Positions 19,613-28,960 of a stretch of 64,000 nucleotides of DNA are shown one piece after another (positions within the stretch are counted from its first letter, which is position 1; each line of letters starts with the position of its first letter). The translations under genes were made by a program, and so were the position numbers. Source of the DNA: Bordetella petrii (lineage in GTDB: Bacteria; Pseudomonadota; Gammaproteobacteria; Burkholderiales; Burkholderiaceae_B). The notes under the pieces are model-generated. The model had not been told where the DNA came from, made no database searches, and saw only the letters and a program-made list of their open reading frames with translations. The stretch covers positions 4,774,001 through 4,838,000 of the forward strand of contig NC_010170.1 of NCBI RefSeq assembly GCF_000067205.1. The letters run 5' to 3'.

Positions 19613-20392
19613 ATGTCTTATGCAGACCTGAGCCACGTACGCCTGTATTACGTCATTGACGGCCCGGCCGATGCCCCCGTGCTGGTGCTGTCGAATTCGC
19701 TGGGCACGTGCGCCGACATGTGGGCGCGCCAGGTGCCGGCGCTGTCGCGACACTTCCGCGTGTTGCGCTACGACACGCGCGGCCACGGCAAGTCGTCGGT
19801 GCCCGCGGGCGAATACAGTTTTGCGCAACTGGCCGGCGACGTGGCCGAACTGCTCGACCACCTGAATATCGCGCAGGCCGACTTCTGCGGCCTGTCGATG
19901 GGCGGCCCCACCGGGCTGCAGTTGGCGCTGGACCACCCGCAGCGCGTGCGCAAGCTGGTGCTCAGCAATACCGCTGCCCGCATCGGCAGCGTCGAAGGCT
20001 GGTCGGCGCGCATCGCCGCGGTGGCGCAGAATGGCCTGGAAGCCATGGCGCCCGGGCTGGTCGAGCGCTGGCTGTCGCCGGCGTTCCGCGCCGAGCAGCC
20101 GGGCCTGACCCAGGTGCTGGTCGACATGCTGCGGCGCATTTCCAACGAAGGCTACAGCGGCAACTGCGCGGCCCTGCGCGACGCCGACCTGCGCGGGCGC
20201 CTGGGCGAAATCAAGGCGCCCACGCTGGTGATCGCCGGCACGCAAGACCCGGCGGCTACCCCGCAAGACGGCCGCGAGCTGGCCGCCGGCATCGCCGGCG
20301 CACGCTATGTAGAACTGGACACCTCGCACCTTTCCAACTGGGAAAAACCGGAAGCCTACACCCGCGCGGTGGCCGACTTCCTTACGGAGTAA
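19613..20392 (+). CDS. pcaD: 3-oxoadipate enol-lactonase
   Basis: A 259-residue alpha/beta hydrolase that opens 3-oxoadipate enol-lactone to 3-oxoadipate. The nucleophile elbow GLSMGG places the Ser at residue 95; YDTRGHGKSS, the Asp in AGTQDPAATP and the His in DTSHLSNWEKP complete the picture and are typical of PcaD. It lies downstream of catC and yciI and 4 bases before the cyclase-family gene, in the pcaIJ operon. Confidence 0.93.
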   Translation: MSYADLSHVRLYYVIDGPADAPVLVLSNSLGTCADMWARQVPALSRHFRVLRYDTRGHGKSSVPAGEYSFAQLAGDVAELLDHLNIAQADFCGLSMGGPTGLQLALDHPQRVRKLVLSNTAARIGSVEGWSARIAAVAQNGLEAMAPGLVERWLSPAFRAEQPGLTQVLVDMLRRISNEGYSGNCAALRDADLRGRLGEIKAPTLVIAGTQDPAATPQDGRELAAGIAGARYVELDTSHLSNWEKPEAYTRAVADFLTE

Positions 20393-20396
20393 GCCT

Positions 20397-21437
20397 ATGC
20401 AACGCTGGAAGCAACGCCCCGAAGGTTCCAACTGGGGCGACTACGGCCCCGACGACCAGCTGGGCCGACTGAACCTGCTGACCGAAGCGCAGGTGCTCAA
20501 GGGCGCGCGCGAGATCCGCGCCGGCAAGACGTTCTGCCTGTCGCTGCCGCTGGACCTGCCGGGCGGCAACGTGCTGAACGCCCGCCGCCATCCGCCGCAG
20601 CTCAGTCCCACGCGGCTGCAGGACACGCCGTACCTGAACTTCCCGCTGCGCAACCTGAACCCCGACGCGGTCGACGTGCTCAGCGACGACCAGGTGCTGC
20701 TGTCGATGCAGTATTCCACTCAATGGGACTCGCTGGCCCACGTGGGCGCGCTGTTCGACGCCGACGGCGACGGCCGCGCCGAGCTTTGCTACTACAACGG
20801 CTACCGCGCCGGCACCGACATCATCGGCCCGGCCGACGCCGACCACGCGGGCTGCGGCTGCAACAGCGGCGGCCCCTCGGCCGCGCTGAAGCTGGGCGTG
20901 GAGAACCTGGCCTGGCAAGGCATGCAGGGGCGCGGCGTGCTGCTCGACCTGGCCCGCCATTTCGGCACCGGGCGCACGCTGATCGGCCACGCCGAACTCA
21001 TGCAGGTGCTGCAGGCCGACGGCATTACGATCGAATCGGGCGACATGCTGGTGCTGCGCACCGGCTTTGCCGAGAAGGTCGTCGAAATGGCCGGCCAGCC
21101 CGACCCGAACGTGCTGCACGCCTACGGCGCCGCCCTGGACGGCACCGACGCGGCGCTGCTGCAATGGATTACCGACAGCGGCATCGTGGCGATCTGCGCC
21201 GACAACTATGCGGTCGAGGCCTACCCGGCGCGCGACCGCCAGGGGCCGCGCGCCATGCTGCCGCTGCACCACCACTGCCTGTTCAAGCTGGGCCTGCCGC
21301 TGGCCGAGCTGTGGTACCTGAAAGACCTGGCCGACTGGCTGCATGCCAACGGCCGCCATCATTTCATGCTGACCGCGCCGCCGCTGCGCATGCCGCATGC
21401 CATCGGCTCGCCCGTGACGCCCGTCGCAACGGTGTAG
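20397..21437 (+). CDS. Cyclase-family (kynurenine-formamidase-like) metal hydrolase
   Basis: A 346-residue protein of the cyclase fold (the family of kynurenine formamidase and isatin hydrolase). The metal-site motif appears as QWDSLAHVG around residues 109-117, where the family shows HxGTHxDxPxH or QWDxxxH variants; YAVEAYP and LPLHHHCLFKLG lie in the C-terminal half. It starts 4 bases after pcaD, so it is translationally coupled to the operon. Its substrate is unknown; hydrolysis of an amide, lactone or cyclic intermediate feeding the enol-lactone route is an inference. Confidence 0.82.
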   Translation: MQRWKQRPEGSNWGDYGPDDQLGRLNLLTEAQVLKGAREIRAGKTFCLSLPLDLPGGNVLNARRHPPQLSPTRLQDTPYLNFPLRNLNPDAVDVLSDDQVLLSMQYSTQWDSLAHVGALFDADGDGRAELCYYNGYRAGTDIIGPADADHAGCGCNSGGPSAALKLGVENLAWQGMQGRGVLLDLARHFGTGRTLIGHAELMQVLQADGITIESGDMLVLRTGFAEKVVEMAGQPDPNVLHAYGAALDGTDAALLQWITDSGIVAICADNYAVEAYPARDRQGPRAMLPLHHHCLFKLGLPLAELWYLKDLADWLHANGRHHFMLTAPPLRMPHAIGSPVTPVATV

Positions 21438-21522
21438 CCGGCAGGCGCCTGCCCGGCCACTGCTTGCGCCGGCGGCCGGGCCGTTCTATGGTGGAAAGCG
21501 GGCCACACACAGGGAACCCGCC

Positions 21523-21861
21523 ATGAAGAAGATCCTGGCCACGCTGGCGCTCGCGTCGGTGCTGGCAGCCGCCACGGCCGCCGCCCAGAGCCTGCCCTAC
21601 GGCGTATCCATCAGCAACCTGGCCGCCACCCGCCAGGCCGACGGCAGTTCGGTCATTACCGGCGTCGTGTCCAATCACGGCGACAAGCCCGTGCAGGGCT
21701 TGTCGGTCACCTTCGTGCTGTACGACGCCCAGGGGCGCGAAGTCGGCCGCGCCACGGGCCGGCGCGACACCGCCCTGGCGCCTGGGGAAACCTGGCAGGT
21801 GCTCGCCCCGACCCCGCACGCCTTCACTCGTTTCACCGCCCTGGACATCAAGGCGCAATGA
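21523..21861 (+). CDS. Exported FxLYD-domain protein
   Basis: A 112-residue protein with an N-terminal signal peptide (MKKILATLALASVLAAATAAAQ, likely cut after AAAQ or AQS) and one beta-rich domain carrying the FVLYDAQG motif of FxLYD proteins, which occur as small periplasmic or surface domains of unknown role. GGGAACC precedes the ATG. It lies alone between the pca operon and the carbonic anhydrase gene. Confidence 0.8.
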   Translation: MKKILATLALASVLAAATAAAQSLPYGVSISNLAATRQADGSSVITGVVSNHGDKPVQGLSVTFVLYDAQGREVGRATGRRDTALAPGETWQVLAPTPHAFTRFTALDIKAQ

Positions 21862-21972
21862 CGCCCCGCCCCGCTTGCGGCCGCGCGCGGGCCCGCGCGG
21901 CGCATGGCAAGTTTGTAAGGGTGGTGTGGGAAAATGGCGTAGCACACACGCCACAACAACAGGAACACCCCC

Positions 21973-22620
21973 ATGTTTCCGAAACGACTTACCGAAGGCT
22001 ACCAGGCATTTCTTGACGGCCGCTTCCACAACGAACGCAAACGCTACGAACAGCTGGGCGAAACTGGCCAAAGCCCCGAGATCCTGCTGATCGGCTGTTG
22101 CGATTCCCGGGTGTCGCCCGAAGTGATCTTCGACGCCGGCCCCGGCGAAATGTTCGTGATCCGCAACGTCGCCAACCTGGTGCCCCCGTACGAAGGCGAA
22201 GCCGAGTCCTCGTCGTACCACGGCACCAGCGCGGCCATCGAATTCGCGGTCAATGCGCTCAACGTCAAACACGTCGTGGTGCTGGGCCATGCATCCTGCG
22301 GCGGCGTGCGCGCCGTGTTCGACGACGCCAAGCCGCTGACCGCGATCGACTTCATCGGCAAATGGATGTCGCAGATCACCCCGGTGGCCGAGGCATTGCC
22401 GCGCACGGGCGACCGCGCCACCGACGTGCAGCAGCTGGAATGGGCCGTGGTCGAACACAGCCTGAAGAACCTGATGACCTTCCCGTCGATCCGCCGCCGC
22501 GTCGAGCGCGGCGCAATGGAGTTGCACGGCGCGTATTTCGGCGTGGCCACCGGCCTGCTGTTCCTGCGCGACCCCGCAACCGGTAAATTCGCGCCCTGCC
22601 AGCCGCAGGCGGCCGCCTGA
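21973..22620 (+). CDS. Beta-class carbonic anhydrase
   Basis: A 215-residue enzyme interconverting CO2 and bicarbonate. Zinc ligands are visible: Cys in CCDSRV (about residue 43, with Asp44/Arg46 as the catalytic dyad) and His106/Cys109 in HASCGG. The length and the ELHGAYFGVATG C-terminal segment fit the bacterial beta class. It is followed 14 bases later by a glutathione S-transferase gene. Confidence 0.95.
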   Translation: MFPKRLTEGYQAFLDGRFHNERKRYEQLGETGQSPEILLIGCCDSRVSPEVIFDAGPGEMFVIRNVANLVPPYEGEAESSSYHGTSAAIEFAVNALNVKHVVVLGHASCGGVRAVFDDAKPLTAIDFIGKWMSQITPVAEALPRTGDRATDVQQLEWAVVEHSLKNLMTFPSIRRRVERGAMELHGAYFGVATGLLFLRDPATGKFAPCQPQAAA

Positions 22621-22634
22621 ACCAGGAACCCCGC

Positions 22635-23252
22635 ATGAAACTGTATTTCTCGCCCGCTTCTCCCTTCGTGCGCAAATGCATGGCGGTCGCCCATGAAACC
22701 GGCCTGGTCGGCCGAATCGAAAAGCTGCCCAGCGCGGCGCATCCGGTCAACCGCGACCAGACCATCATCCCCAGCAACCCGCTGGGCCAGGTGCCCACCC
22801 TGATCACCGACGACGGCCAGGCGCTGTACGACAGCCGGGTCATCTGCGAATACCTGAACGACCTGGGCGGCGGCACGCTGTTCCCGGCCGCCGGCCCGGC
22901 GCGCTGGCAAGCGCTGGCCGACCAGGCGCTGGCCGACGGCATCCTGGGCGCGGCGTTGCTGGCTCGCTACGAAGTCACCGCGCGCCCCGAGCCCAACCGC
23001 TGGAGCGCCTGGATCGACGGCCAGATGAGCAAGGTGGCCGACGCCCTGGCGCAATTCGAGCGGCGCGCGGCCTCGCTGGCCAACCGGCTGGACATCGGCA
23101 CGCTTACGCTGGGCTGCGCGCTGGGCTACCTGGATTTCCGCTACGCCGACTACGACTGGCGCAGCGCCCACCCCGGGTTGGCCGCGTGGTACGCCAGCGC
23201 CAGCCAGCGCCCGTCGCTGGCCGAAACGGCGCCGCCGGCACCCGGCGCCTGA
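22635..23252 (+). CDS. Glutathione S-transferase family protein
   Basis: A 205-residue GST. The N-terminal thioredoxin-like domain starts MKLYFSPASPFVRKCM, with Ser at the usual catalytic position, continues to GQVPTLITDD (the cis-Pro glutathione site) and DSRVICEYL, and is followed by an all-helical domain. Proteins of this form conjugate or detoxify electrophiles; the substrate is unknown. It closely follows the carbonic anhydrase gene and may share its transcript. Confidence 0.88.
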   Translation: MKLYFSPASPFVRKCMAVAHETGLVGRIEKLPSAAHPVNRDQTIIPSNPLGQVPTLITDDGQALYDSRVICEYLNDLGGGTLFPAAGPARWQALADQALADGILGAALLARYEVTARPEPNRWSAWIDGQMSKVADALAQFERRAASLANRLDIGTLTLGCALGYLDFRYADYDWRSAHPGLAAWYASASQRPSLAETAPPAPGA

Positions 23253-23287
23253 CGCGCGCCACGGGTATCGGCACAGGCGCCGCGGGC

Positions 23288-23355
23288 TTCTATTCTTATT
23301 ACCAGAATGACTTAGACAAGCCAATCTAGCGGCTGTTACGGTTATGAGAATAGAA
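23288..23355. promoter_or_regulatory. Dyads upstream of the sulfite reductase operon (possible CysB site)
   Basis: TTCTATTCTTA (23288-23298) and TGAGAATAGAA (23345-23355) are 11-bp arms with one mismatch, and ATTCT-N7-AGAAT (23292-23308) is a nested dyad. They lie about 110 bases before the reductase start in an otherwise GC-rich gap. CysB is the usual activator of such operons; assignment to it is inference. Confidence 0.4.
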
Positions 23356-23465
23356 CCCCTGCGGCGTCGGGCGGCGGCGTGTGTCCGTCGCATCTTTGCG
23401 GGCCGCCGCAAGCCGCAGGCTGTTCCCTTGCGCCCCCCCGGGCGCCCCCAGAAGGGCAACCTGCC

Positions 23466-25214
23466 ATGTATGTGTACGACCCCGTCGATCAACAACTTGT
23501 CGAACAGCGTGTCGCGCAGTTCACCGACCAGACTCAACGCTATCTTGCCGGCCAGCTGACCGAAGACGACTTCCGCACGCTGCGCCTGCAAAACGGCCTG
23601 TACATCCAGCGCCATGCGCCGATGCTGCGCATCGCCATTCCCTATGGCCTGCTGGCCGCGCGCCAGTTGCGCACCCTGGCGCACATCGCGCGCACCTGGG
23701 ACCGCGGCTACGGCCACTTCAGCACGCGCCAGAACATGCAGTTCAACTGGCCCAAGCTGGAAGACGTGCCCACCATCCTGGCCGAACTGGCCAAGGTGCA
23801 GATGCACTCCATCCAGACCAGCGGCAATTGCATCCGCAACACCACCTCCGACCACTTCGCCGGCATCGCGCCCGACGAACTGGTGAACCCGCTGGTGTGG
23901 TGCGAGATCATCCGCCAATGGTCTACGCTGCACCCTGAATTCGCCTTCCTGCCGCGCAAGTTCAAAATCGCCGTCAGCGGCGCCGAAGAAGACCGGGCCG
24001 CCGTGGGCGTGCACGACATCGGCCTGCAGGCGGTCGAGCGCGACGGCGTGCTGGGCTTTCGCGTGTGGGTGGGCGGCGGCCTGGGCCGCACCCCCATGGT
24101 GGGCCACCTGATCAACCCGTTCGTGGAATGGCAGCACCTGCTTACCTATCTGCAGGCCGCGCTGCGGGTCTACAACATGCATGGGCGGCGCGACAACAAA
24201 TTCAAGGCGCGCATCAAGATCCTGGTCAAAGACCTCACGCCCGAAGTCTATGCGCAGCAGGTCGACGAACAATGGCAACTGACCAAGGGCGGCCCCGACA
24301 CACTTACCCAGGAATACGTCGACACCATCGCCAGCCGCTTCACCTGGCCCGATTACGACCCCGCCGCCGCCGGCGAGCCCGATCCCACCGAGATGCACGC
24401 CGCGGCGCACCCCGCTTTTGCGCGCTGGCTGCGCAAGAACGTGCATGGCCACAAGGTGCCGGGCTACGCCGCGGTCACCCTGTCGCTCAAGCCCACGGGC
24501 GTGCCGCCCGGCGACATCACCGCCGAGCAAATGGAGGCCGTGGCCGACCTGTCCGAACGCTATGGCTACGGCGAAGTGCGCGTGTCGCACGAGCAGAACC
24601 TGGTGCTGGCCGACGTGCGCCGCGCGCAGCTGTTCGAGCTGTGGCAGGAACTGCGCGCGCTGAACATGGCCACGCCCAACATCGGGCTGCTGACCAACAT
24701 CATCTCGTGCCCGGGCGGCGACTTCTGCGCGCTGGCCAACGCCGTGTCGATTCCCGTGGCCGAAGCCATCCAGCGCCGCTTCGATGACCTGGACTACCTG
24801 TTCGAAATCGGTGAGCTCGACCTGAACATCTCGGGCTGCATCAACGCCTGTGGCCACCACCACGTGGGCCATATCGGCATCCTGGGCGTGGATAAGAACG
24901 GCGAAGAGTGGTACCAGGTCACCATCGGCGGCCGCCAGAACGGCGCGGCCAAGCCGCTGCCCGACCTGCAATCGCTGCGCGGCGGCGGCGCGGCCATTGG
25001 CCGCATCATCGGCCCCTCGTTCGCCCGAGACCAGGTGCCCGACGTCGTCGAGCAACTGGTGCGCACCTACCTGCGCCTGCGCGACAGCGAAGCCGAGCGC
25101 TTCATCGACGTGGTCGACCGCCTGGGCATCGCGCCCTTCAAAGAAGACGTGTATTCCGATCCGGCGCTGGCCAAGGCCGCGCCGGCGCCATCCCGCGAGG
25201 CTGTTCATGCTTGA
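23466..25214 (+). CDS. cysI: Nitrite/sulfite reductase, siroheme/4Fe-4S hemoprotein
   Basis: A 582-residue hemoprotein of the sulfite/nitrite reductase family with two ferredoxin-like repeats and two catalytic halves. HFSTRQNMQFNW is in the first half. The cluster/siroheme cysteines are visible as CPGGDFC and GCINAC. Sulfite-to-sulfide reduction for cysteine synthesis is the most likely job because the next gene is the DUF934 protein that accompanies CysI in proteobacteria lacking the CysJ flavoprotein. ATG 23466 gives the conserved MYVYDPVDQQLVEQRV start. It overlaps the next gene by 8 bases. Confidence 0.92.
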   Translation: MYVYDPVDQQLVEQRVAQFTDQTQRYLAGQLTEDDFRTLRLQNGLYIQRHAPMLRIAIPYGLLAARQLRTLAHIARTWDRGYGHFSTRQNMQFNWPKLEDVPTILAELAKVQMHSIQTSGNCIRNTTSDHFAGIAPDELVNPLVWCEIIRQWSTLHPEFAFLPRKFKIAVSGAEEDRAAVGVHDIGLQAVERDGVLGFRVWVGGGLGRTPMVGHLINPFVEWQHLLTYLQAALRVYNMHGRRDNKFKARIKILVKDLTPEVYAQQVDEQWQLTKGGPDTLTQEYVDTIASRFTWPDYDPAAAGEPDPTEMHAAAHPAFARWLRKNVHGHKVPGYAAVTLSLKPTGVPPGDITAEQMEAVADLSERYGYGEVRVSHEQNLVLADVRRAQLFELWQELRALNMATPNIGLLTNIISCPGGDFCALANAVSIPVAEAIQRRFDDLDYLFEIGELDLNISGCINACGHHHVGHIGILGVDKNGEEWYQVTIGGRQNGAAKPLPDLQSLRGGGAAIGRIIGPSFARDQVPDVVEQLVRTYLRLRDSEAERFIDVVDRLGIAPFKEDVYSDPALAKAAPAPSREAVHA

Positions 25215-25776
25215 TGCCACTGCCCCTCATACCGCCGCCGCGCGCCTTATCCGCCACGGCCGCCTGCAAGTCAATGACTGGCGCGTGTTCGCGCCCGAGG
25301 CCGACGCCGAATCGAACGCCGAAGCCGGCGCGCAACTGCCCGCCGACGAACCGGGCTGGATCGTGCCGCTGCCGGTCTGGACCGCGGCGCGCGACACGCT
25401 GCGCCAGCGCCGCCATCCAGTGGCCGTGCTGCTGGCGCCGGCCACCAACCTGAACGAGCTGGTGGGCGCGGACGACCGCGTCGACCCCACCGGCATCGCG
25501 TTCATCGCCATTGATTTTCCCGTCTACACCGACGGGCGCGGCTATTCGCTGGCGCAGTTGCTGCGCACGCGTCATGGATGGCAGGGCGAATTGCGGGCGC
25601 TGGGCGACGTCATGATCGACACCATCCACTACCAGGCCCGCGTCGGCTTCGACAGCTTCCTGGTCAAAGAAGGCCACGACCCGCACAAGGCCCTGGCGGC
25701 CTTCAAGACCTTCACGGTGCACTACCAGAAAACCTACCCCAAGCCCCGCACGCCGGAAGAACTGCTGGCAGCGTAA
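25207..25776 (+). CDS. DUF934 protein, sulfite-reductase partner
   Basis: A 189-residue DUF934 protein. Family members lie next to cysI and are annotated as oxidoreductases probably involved in sulfite reduction, without a proven activity. GIAFIAIDFPVYTDGRGYS is the conserved core. It starts inside the end of cysI (8-base overlap), so translation is coupled. The GTGTC-type palindromes at 25844 and 25923 follow it, before the convergent ubiX gene. Confidence 0.88.
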   Translation: MLDATAPHTAAARLIRHGRLQVNDWRVFAPEADAESNAEAGAQLPADEPGWIVPLPVWTAARDTLRQRRHPVAVLLAPATNLNELVGADDRVDPTGIAFIAIDFPVYTDGRGYSLAQLLRTRHGWQGELRALGDVMIDTIHYQARVGFDSFLVKEGHDPHKALAAFKTFTVHYQKTYPKPRTPEELLAA

Positions 25777-25843
25777 CCGCATGAGTCTGGTAGCAGACAG
25801 ACGTCCCCAGCCTGCACGCCTGACCCCGCAGATACTAGGTGTC

Positions 25844-25873
25844 GGTGTCAGGCTCCGCAAGGTGCCTGACCCC
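25844..25873. repeat. GTGTC-type palindromic repeat (copy 3)
   Basis: GGTGTCAGGC...GCCTGACCCC with inner CTCC/AGG-like pairing around GCA. It lies in the DUF934/ubiX convergent gap, 49 bases before a nearly identical copy, so it may end both transcripts. Confidence 0.75.
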
Positions 25874-25922
25874 GCAGAGGCCAGTTGGTGGCCTTCCTGC
25901 GCGCCTGACACCCCAGAAGCCA

Positions 25923-25952
25923 GGTGTCAGGCTCCGCAAGGTGCCTGACACC
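25923..25952. repeat. GTGTC-type palindromic repeat (copy 4)
   Basis: GGTGTCAGGC pairs with GCCTGACACC; only one base differs from copy 3 within 30. Both are direct copies in the same orientation. The 247-base gap around copies 3 and 4 holds no other recognisable feature. Confidence 0.75.
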
Positions 25953-26023
25953 AAAGTGTGCCCACACCGCCTCAACACCGCGGCGCCCGCCCCCCTTACG
26001 AGAGCCAGACACCCAGCCCTCGC

Positions 26024-26593
26024 CTACATCCCTTCCCAGTGCGGCCCCGGCACGTGAATGTCGAACAGCTCCAACACCCGCGCCACGGTGTGATCGACCA
26101 TCTGCTCGATGGACGCGGGGCGATGATAGAACGCCGGCAGCGGCGGAAAAACAATACCGCCCATTTCGGTCACGGCGGTCATGTTGCGCAGGTGCGCCAG
26201 ATTGAAAGGCGTTTCGCGCACCATCAGCACCAGGCGACGGCGTTCCTTCAGGGTAACGTCGGCCGCCCGCGTGATCAGGTTGTCGGACAGGCCGTGCGCC
26301 ACGGCCGCCAGGGTGCGCATCGAGCACGGCACGATCACCATGCCGGCCGTCTGGAACGCGCCGCTGGCCAGGGTGGCGCCCACGTCACGCACGCTGTGCA
26401 CGTGATCGGCCAGCGCGTAGACGTCGTGGCGGCTGGTATCCAGCTCGTGCTTGATATTCAGCACGCCCGACGCAGACACCACCAGGTGCGACTCGACGTC
26501 ATCCACCCCGCGCAACGCCTGCAACAGGCGCACCGCGTACAGGGCGCCGGTGGCGCCCGTGATGCCGACGACCAGCCGCCGCGGGGATGTCAT
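26024..26593 (-). CDS. ubiX: Flavin prenyltransferase
   Basis: A 189-residue UbiX that joins dimethylallyl phosphate to FMN to make prenylated FMN, the cofactor of UbiD decarboxylases (ubiquinone synthesis and aromatic acid decarboxylation). VVGITGATGALYAVRLLQAL is the flavin/phosphate loop; VPCSMRTLAAVAHG and the VRETPFNLAHLRNM segment are conserved. The ATG at 26593 overlaps the upstream grxD stop by 4 bases. Confidence 0.95.
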   Translation of the reverse strand: MTSPRRLVVGITGATGALYAVRLLQALRGVDDVESHLVVSASGVLNIKHELDTSRHDVYALADHVHSVRDVGATLASGAFQTAGMVIVPCSMRTLAAVAHGLSDNLITRAADVTLKERRRLVLMVRETPFNLAHLRNMTAVTEMGGIVFPPLPAFYHRPASIEQMVDHTVARVLELFDIHVPGPHWEGM

Positions 26594-26919
26594 GCGGTGG
26601 TGGCGCCAGCGGTTTCGAGCAGCGTCTTGAGTTCGCCGTTCTCGTTCATTTCGGTCATGATGTCCGAACCGCCGATGAACTCGCCGCTGACGTACAGCTG
26701 CGGAATGGTGGGCCAGTTGGAATATTCTTTGATGCCCTGACGCACTTCGTCGTCTTCGAGCACGTTGACGGTCACCAGCTTCTTCACGCCACAGTCTTTC
26801 AGGATCTGGATGGCGCGGCCCGAAAAGCCGCACTGCGGAAATTGGGCAGTGCCCTTCATGAACAGCACGACGGGGTGCTGGGTAACGGTGTCGCGGATGA
26901 ATTCTTGCACGTCGCTCAT
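26590..26919 (-). CDS. grxD: Monothiol glutaredoxin, Grx4 family
   Basis: A 109-residue monothiol glutaredoxin with the CGFS active site at residue 30 (QFPQCGFSGRA), the KGT motif before it and the WPTIPQLYV cis-Pro loop. Such proteins carry or deliver [2Fe-2S] clusters as glutathione-bound dimers. It ends inside the ubiX start codon and is preceded by prmC 45 bases upstream, consistent with one prfA-prmC-grxD-ubiX transcript. Confidence 0.95.
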   Translation of the reverse strand: MSDVQEFIRDTVTQHPVVLFMKGTAQFPQCGFSGRAIQILKDCGVKKLVTVNVLEDDEVRQGIKEYSNWPTIPQLYVSGEFIGGSDIMTEMNENGELKTLLETAGATTA

Positions 26920-26964
26920 GGTGGTCTCACAAACAGGAAAAGCAGGGGTGGCGGAATAAACTCA

Positions 26965-27795
26965 TTATAGGGACCCGCCGGAAATCCGCTCGATGCCGGA
27001 CAGGTCGCGCCGGCTGGTTATTTGATCGAACCCCGCCGCGGCCAGCAGCTGCCGTACCGCGGCAGCCTGGTCCCAGCCGTGTTCTACCCACAGCGCCCCG
27101 CCGGGGCGCAGCCGGGCCGCTGCTCCGGCCACGATGACGGCCAGGTCGCGCAGGCCGTCGGCGCCGTCCGTCAGGGCGTTGCGCGGCTCGAACCGCAAAT
27201 CGCCCTGGTCCAGGTGCTGGTCGTCGCGCGCGATGTACGGCGGGTTGGACACGATCAGGTCGTAGCGCGCGCGCGCCGGCAGCGCGTCGTACCAGCTGCC
27301 CTGCGCAAAATCGACCCGCGCGCCCAGCCGCGCCGCATTGCGCACCGCCACCTGCAGCGCGGCCGCGCTGGCATCGGTGGCGGTCACGGCGGCTCGCGGA
27401 GCGCCCAACGCGATCGACACGGCAATCACGCCGCTGCCGGTGCCCAGATCCAGCACGGCCGCCTCGGGGCGGTCGGCCAGCCAGGCCAGCGCGGTCTCGA
27501 CCAGCAGCTCGGTTTCGGGCCGCGGAATCAGCACGTCGGGCGTCACCGCGAAATCGTGCCCCATGAATTCGCGATGGCCCACCAGGTAGGCCATGGGTTC
27601 GCCCGCCAGCCGGCGAGTGGCCAGCGCCTGGTATTGCTGCGCCTGCCAGGCCTCGATGGGATCGGTATCGTGCGCCAGCATCCAGGCGCGCGGCTTCTGC
27701 AAGACGTGCTCCAGCAGCATGCGCGCCTCCAGGCGCGGCAGGCGCGGGTCTTGCAGAAAGGCCTGCAGGATGGGGCGGCTCACGTCAGACATCAT
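26965..27795 (-). CDS. prmC: Peptide chain release factor glutamine methyltransferase
   Basis: A 276-residue SAM-dependent enzyme that methylates the GGQ glutamine of release factors. [13 protein letters not shown] binds SAM, and NPPY (residues 184-187) is the catalytic motif of amide methyltransferases. The N-terminal helical domain and RPETELLVE are also typical. The start (27795 or the next ATG at 27792) lies within the prfA end, so the two genes overlap, the usual prfA-prmC arrangement. Confidence 0.95.
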
Positions 27796-28867
27796 CCCCC
27801 AGCGCCGCCAACTGCTCGGCCTGATGTTCGGCGATCAAGGCGCCGGTGAGTTCTTCGAGATCGCCTTCCATGATCTGCTGCAGCTTGTACAGCGTCAGGT
27901 TGATGCGGTGGTCGGTCACCCGCCCCTGCGGGAAGTTGTAGGTGCGAATGCGCTCGGACCGGTCGCCCGAACCCACCAGGCTCTTGCGCTCGGCCGCTTC
28001 CTTGCTCTGGCGCTCGCGCAGCTCGCGGTCTTTCAGGCGCGCGGCCAGCACCTGCATGGCCTTGTCTTTGTTGCGGTGCTGCGAGCGGTCGTCCTGGCAT
28101 TCCACCACCAGGCCCGTGGGCAGGTGCGTAATGCGCACGGCCGAGTCGGTCTTGTTGATGTGCTGCCCGCCCGCGCCGCTGGCGCGGAACGTGTCGATGC
28201 GCAGGTCAGCCGGGTTGATCACGATGTCGCTCATGGCGTCGGCCTCGGGCATGACCGCCACCGTGCAAGCCGAGGTATGAATGCGGCCCTGCGCCTCGGT
28301 GGCGGGCACCCGCTGCACGCGGTGCGCGCCCGACTCGAACTTCAGCCGGCCATAGGCGCCGTCGCCATCGATGCGCGCGATCACTTCCTTGTAGCCGCCC
28401 AGCTCGGACGGGCTTTCGGACATCAGTTCGACGCGCCAGCCGCGCTGCTCGGCATAGCGCGAGTACATGCGCAGCAGGTCGCCCGAGAACAGCGCGCTTT
28501 CGTCGCCGCCCGTGCCGGCGCGAATTTCCAGGAACAGGCTGCGGCCGTCGTTAGGGTCGCGCGGCAACAGCAGCACCTGCAATTCGGATTCGAGCTTCTC
28601 CAGGCGTTCGCGGCCGGTCTTGATCTCGTCTTCCGCCATGGCCTTCATGTCGGGATCGGCCAACATTTCCTGCGCGGTGGCCAGGTCGTCTTCGGTGCGG
28701 GCGAACTGCGCGAACGCCTGCACCACCGGTTCGAGTTCGGCCCGCTCGCGCGACAGCTTGCGAAAGCGTTCCATGTCGGCAGCCGTGTCGGGCTCGGCCA
28801 GCAAGGCGTCAACCTCGATCAAACGGTGGGACAGCTGTTCCAGCCGGCTGCGCATGGAAGATTTCAT
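27785..28867 (-). CDS. prfA: Peptide chain release factor 1
   Basis: A 360-residue class I release factor reading UAA and UAG stops. The GGQ peptidyl-hydrolysis motif is at residues 233-235 (GAGGQHIN), and the PxT codon-recognition tripeptide is PAT at 188-190. The length matches RF1. [12 protein letters not shown] aligns with the usual RF1 start. It overlaps prmC by 11 bases and follows hemA by 93 bases, giving the common hemA-prfA-prmC order. Confidence 0.97.
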
Positions 28868-28960
28868 AAGGGATACCAGGGTGACAAATTGCGGATTGGC
28901 GAAAAGCGGGCGCCCGGAAAGCGAACGCCCGCCATGAAGGCGGGCATTGCGGCAGCAGCG

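Noticed and set aside
22044..25220. A 1058-codon minus-strand frame across the GST and cysI genes
   Set aside because: Spans the complements of several well-supported genes and has no family features.
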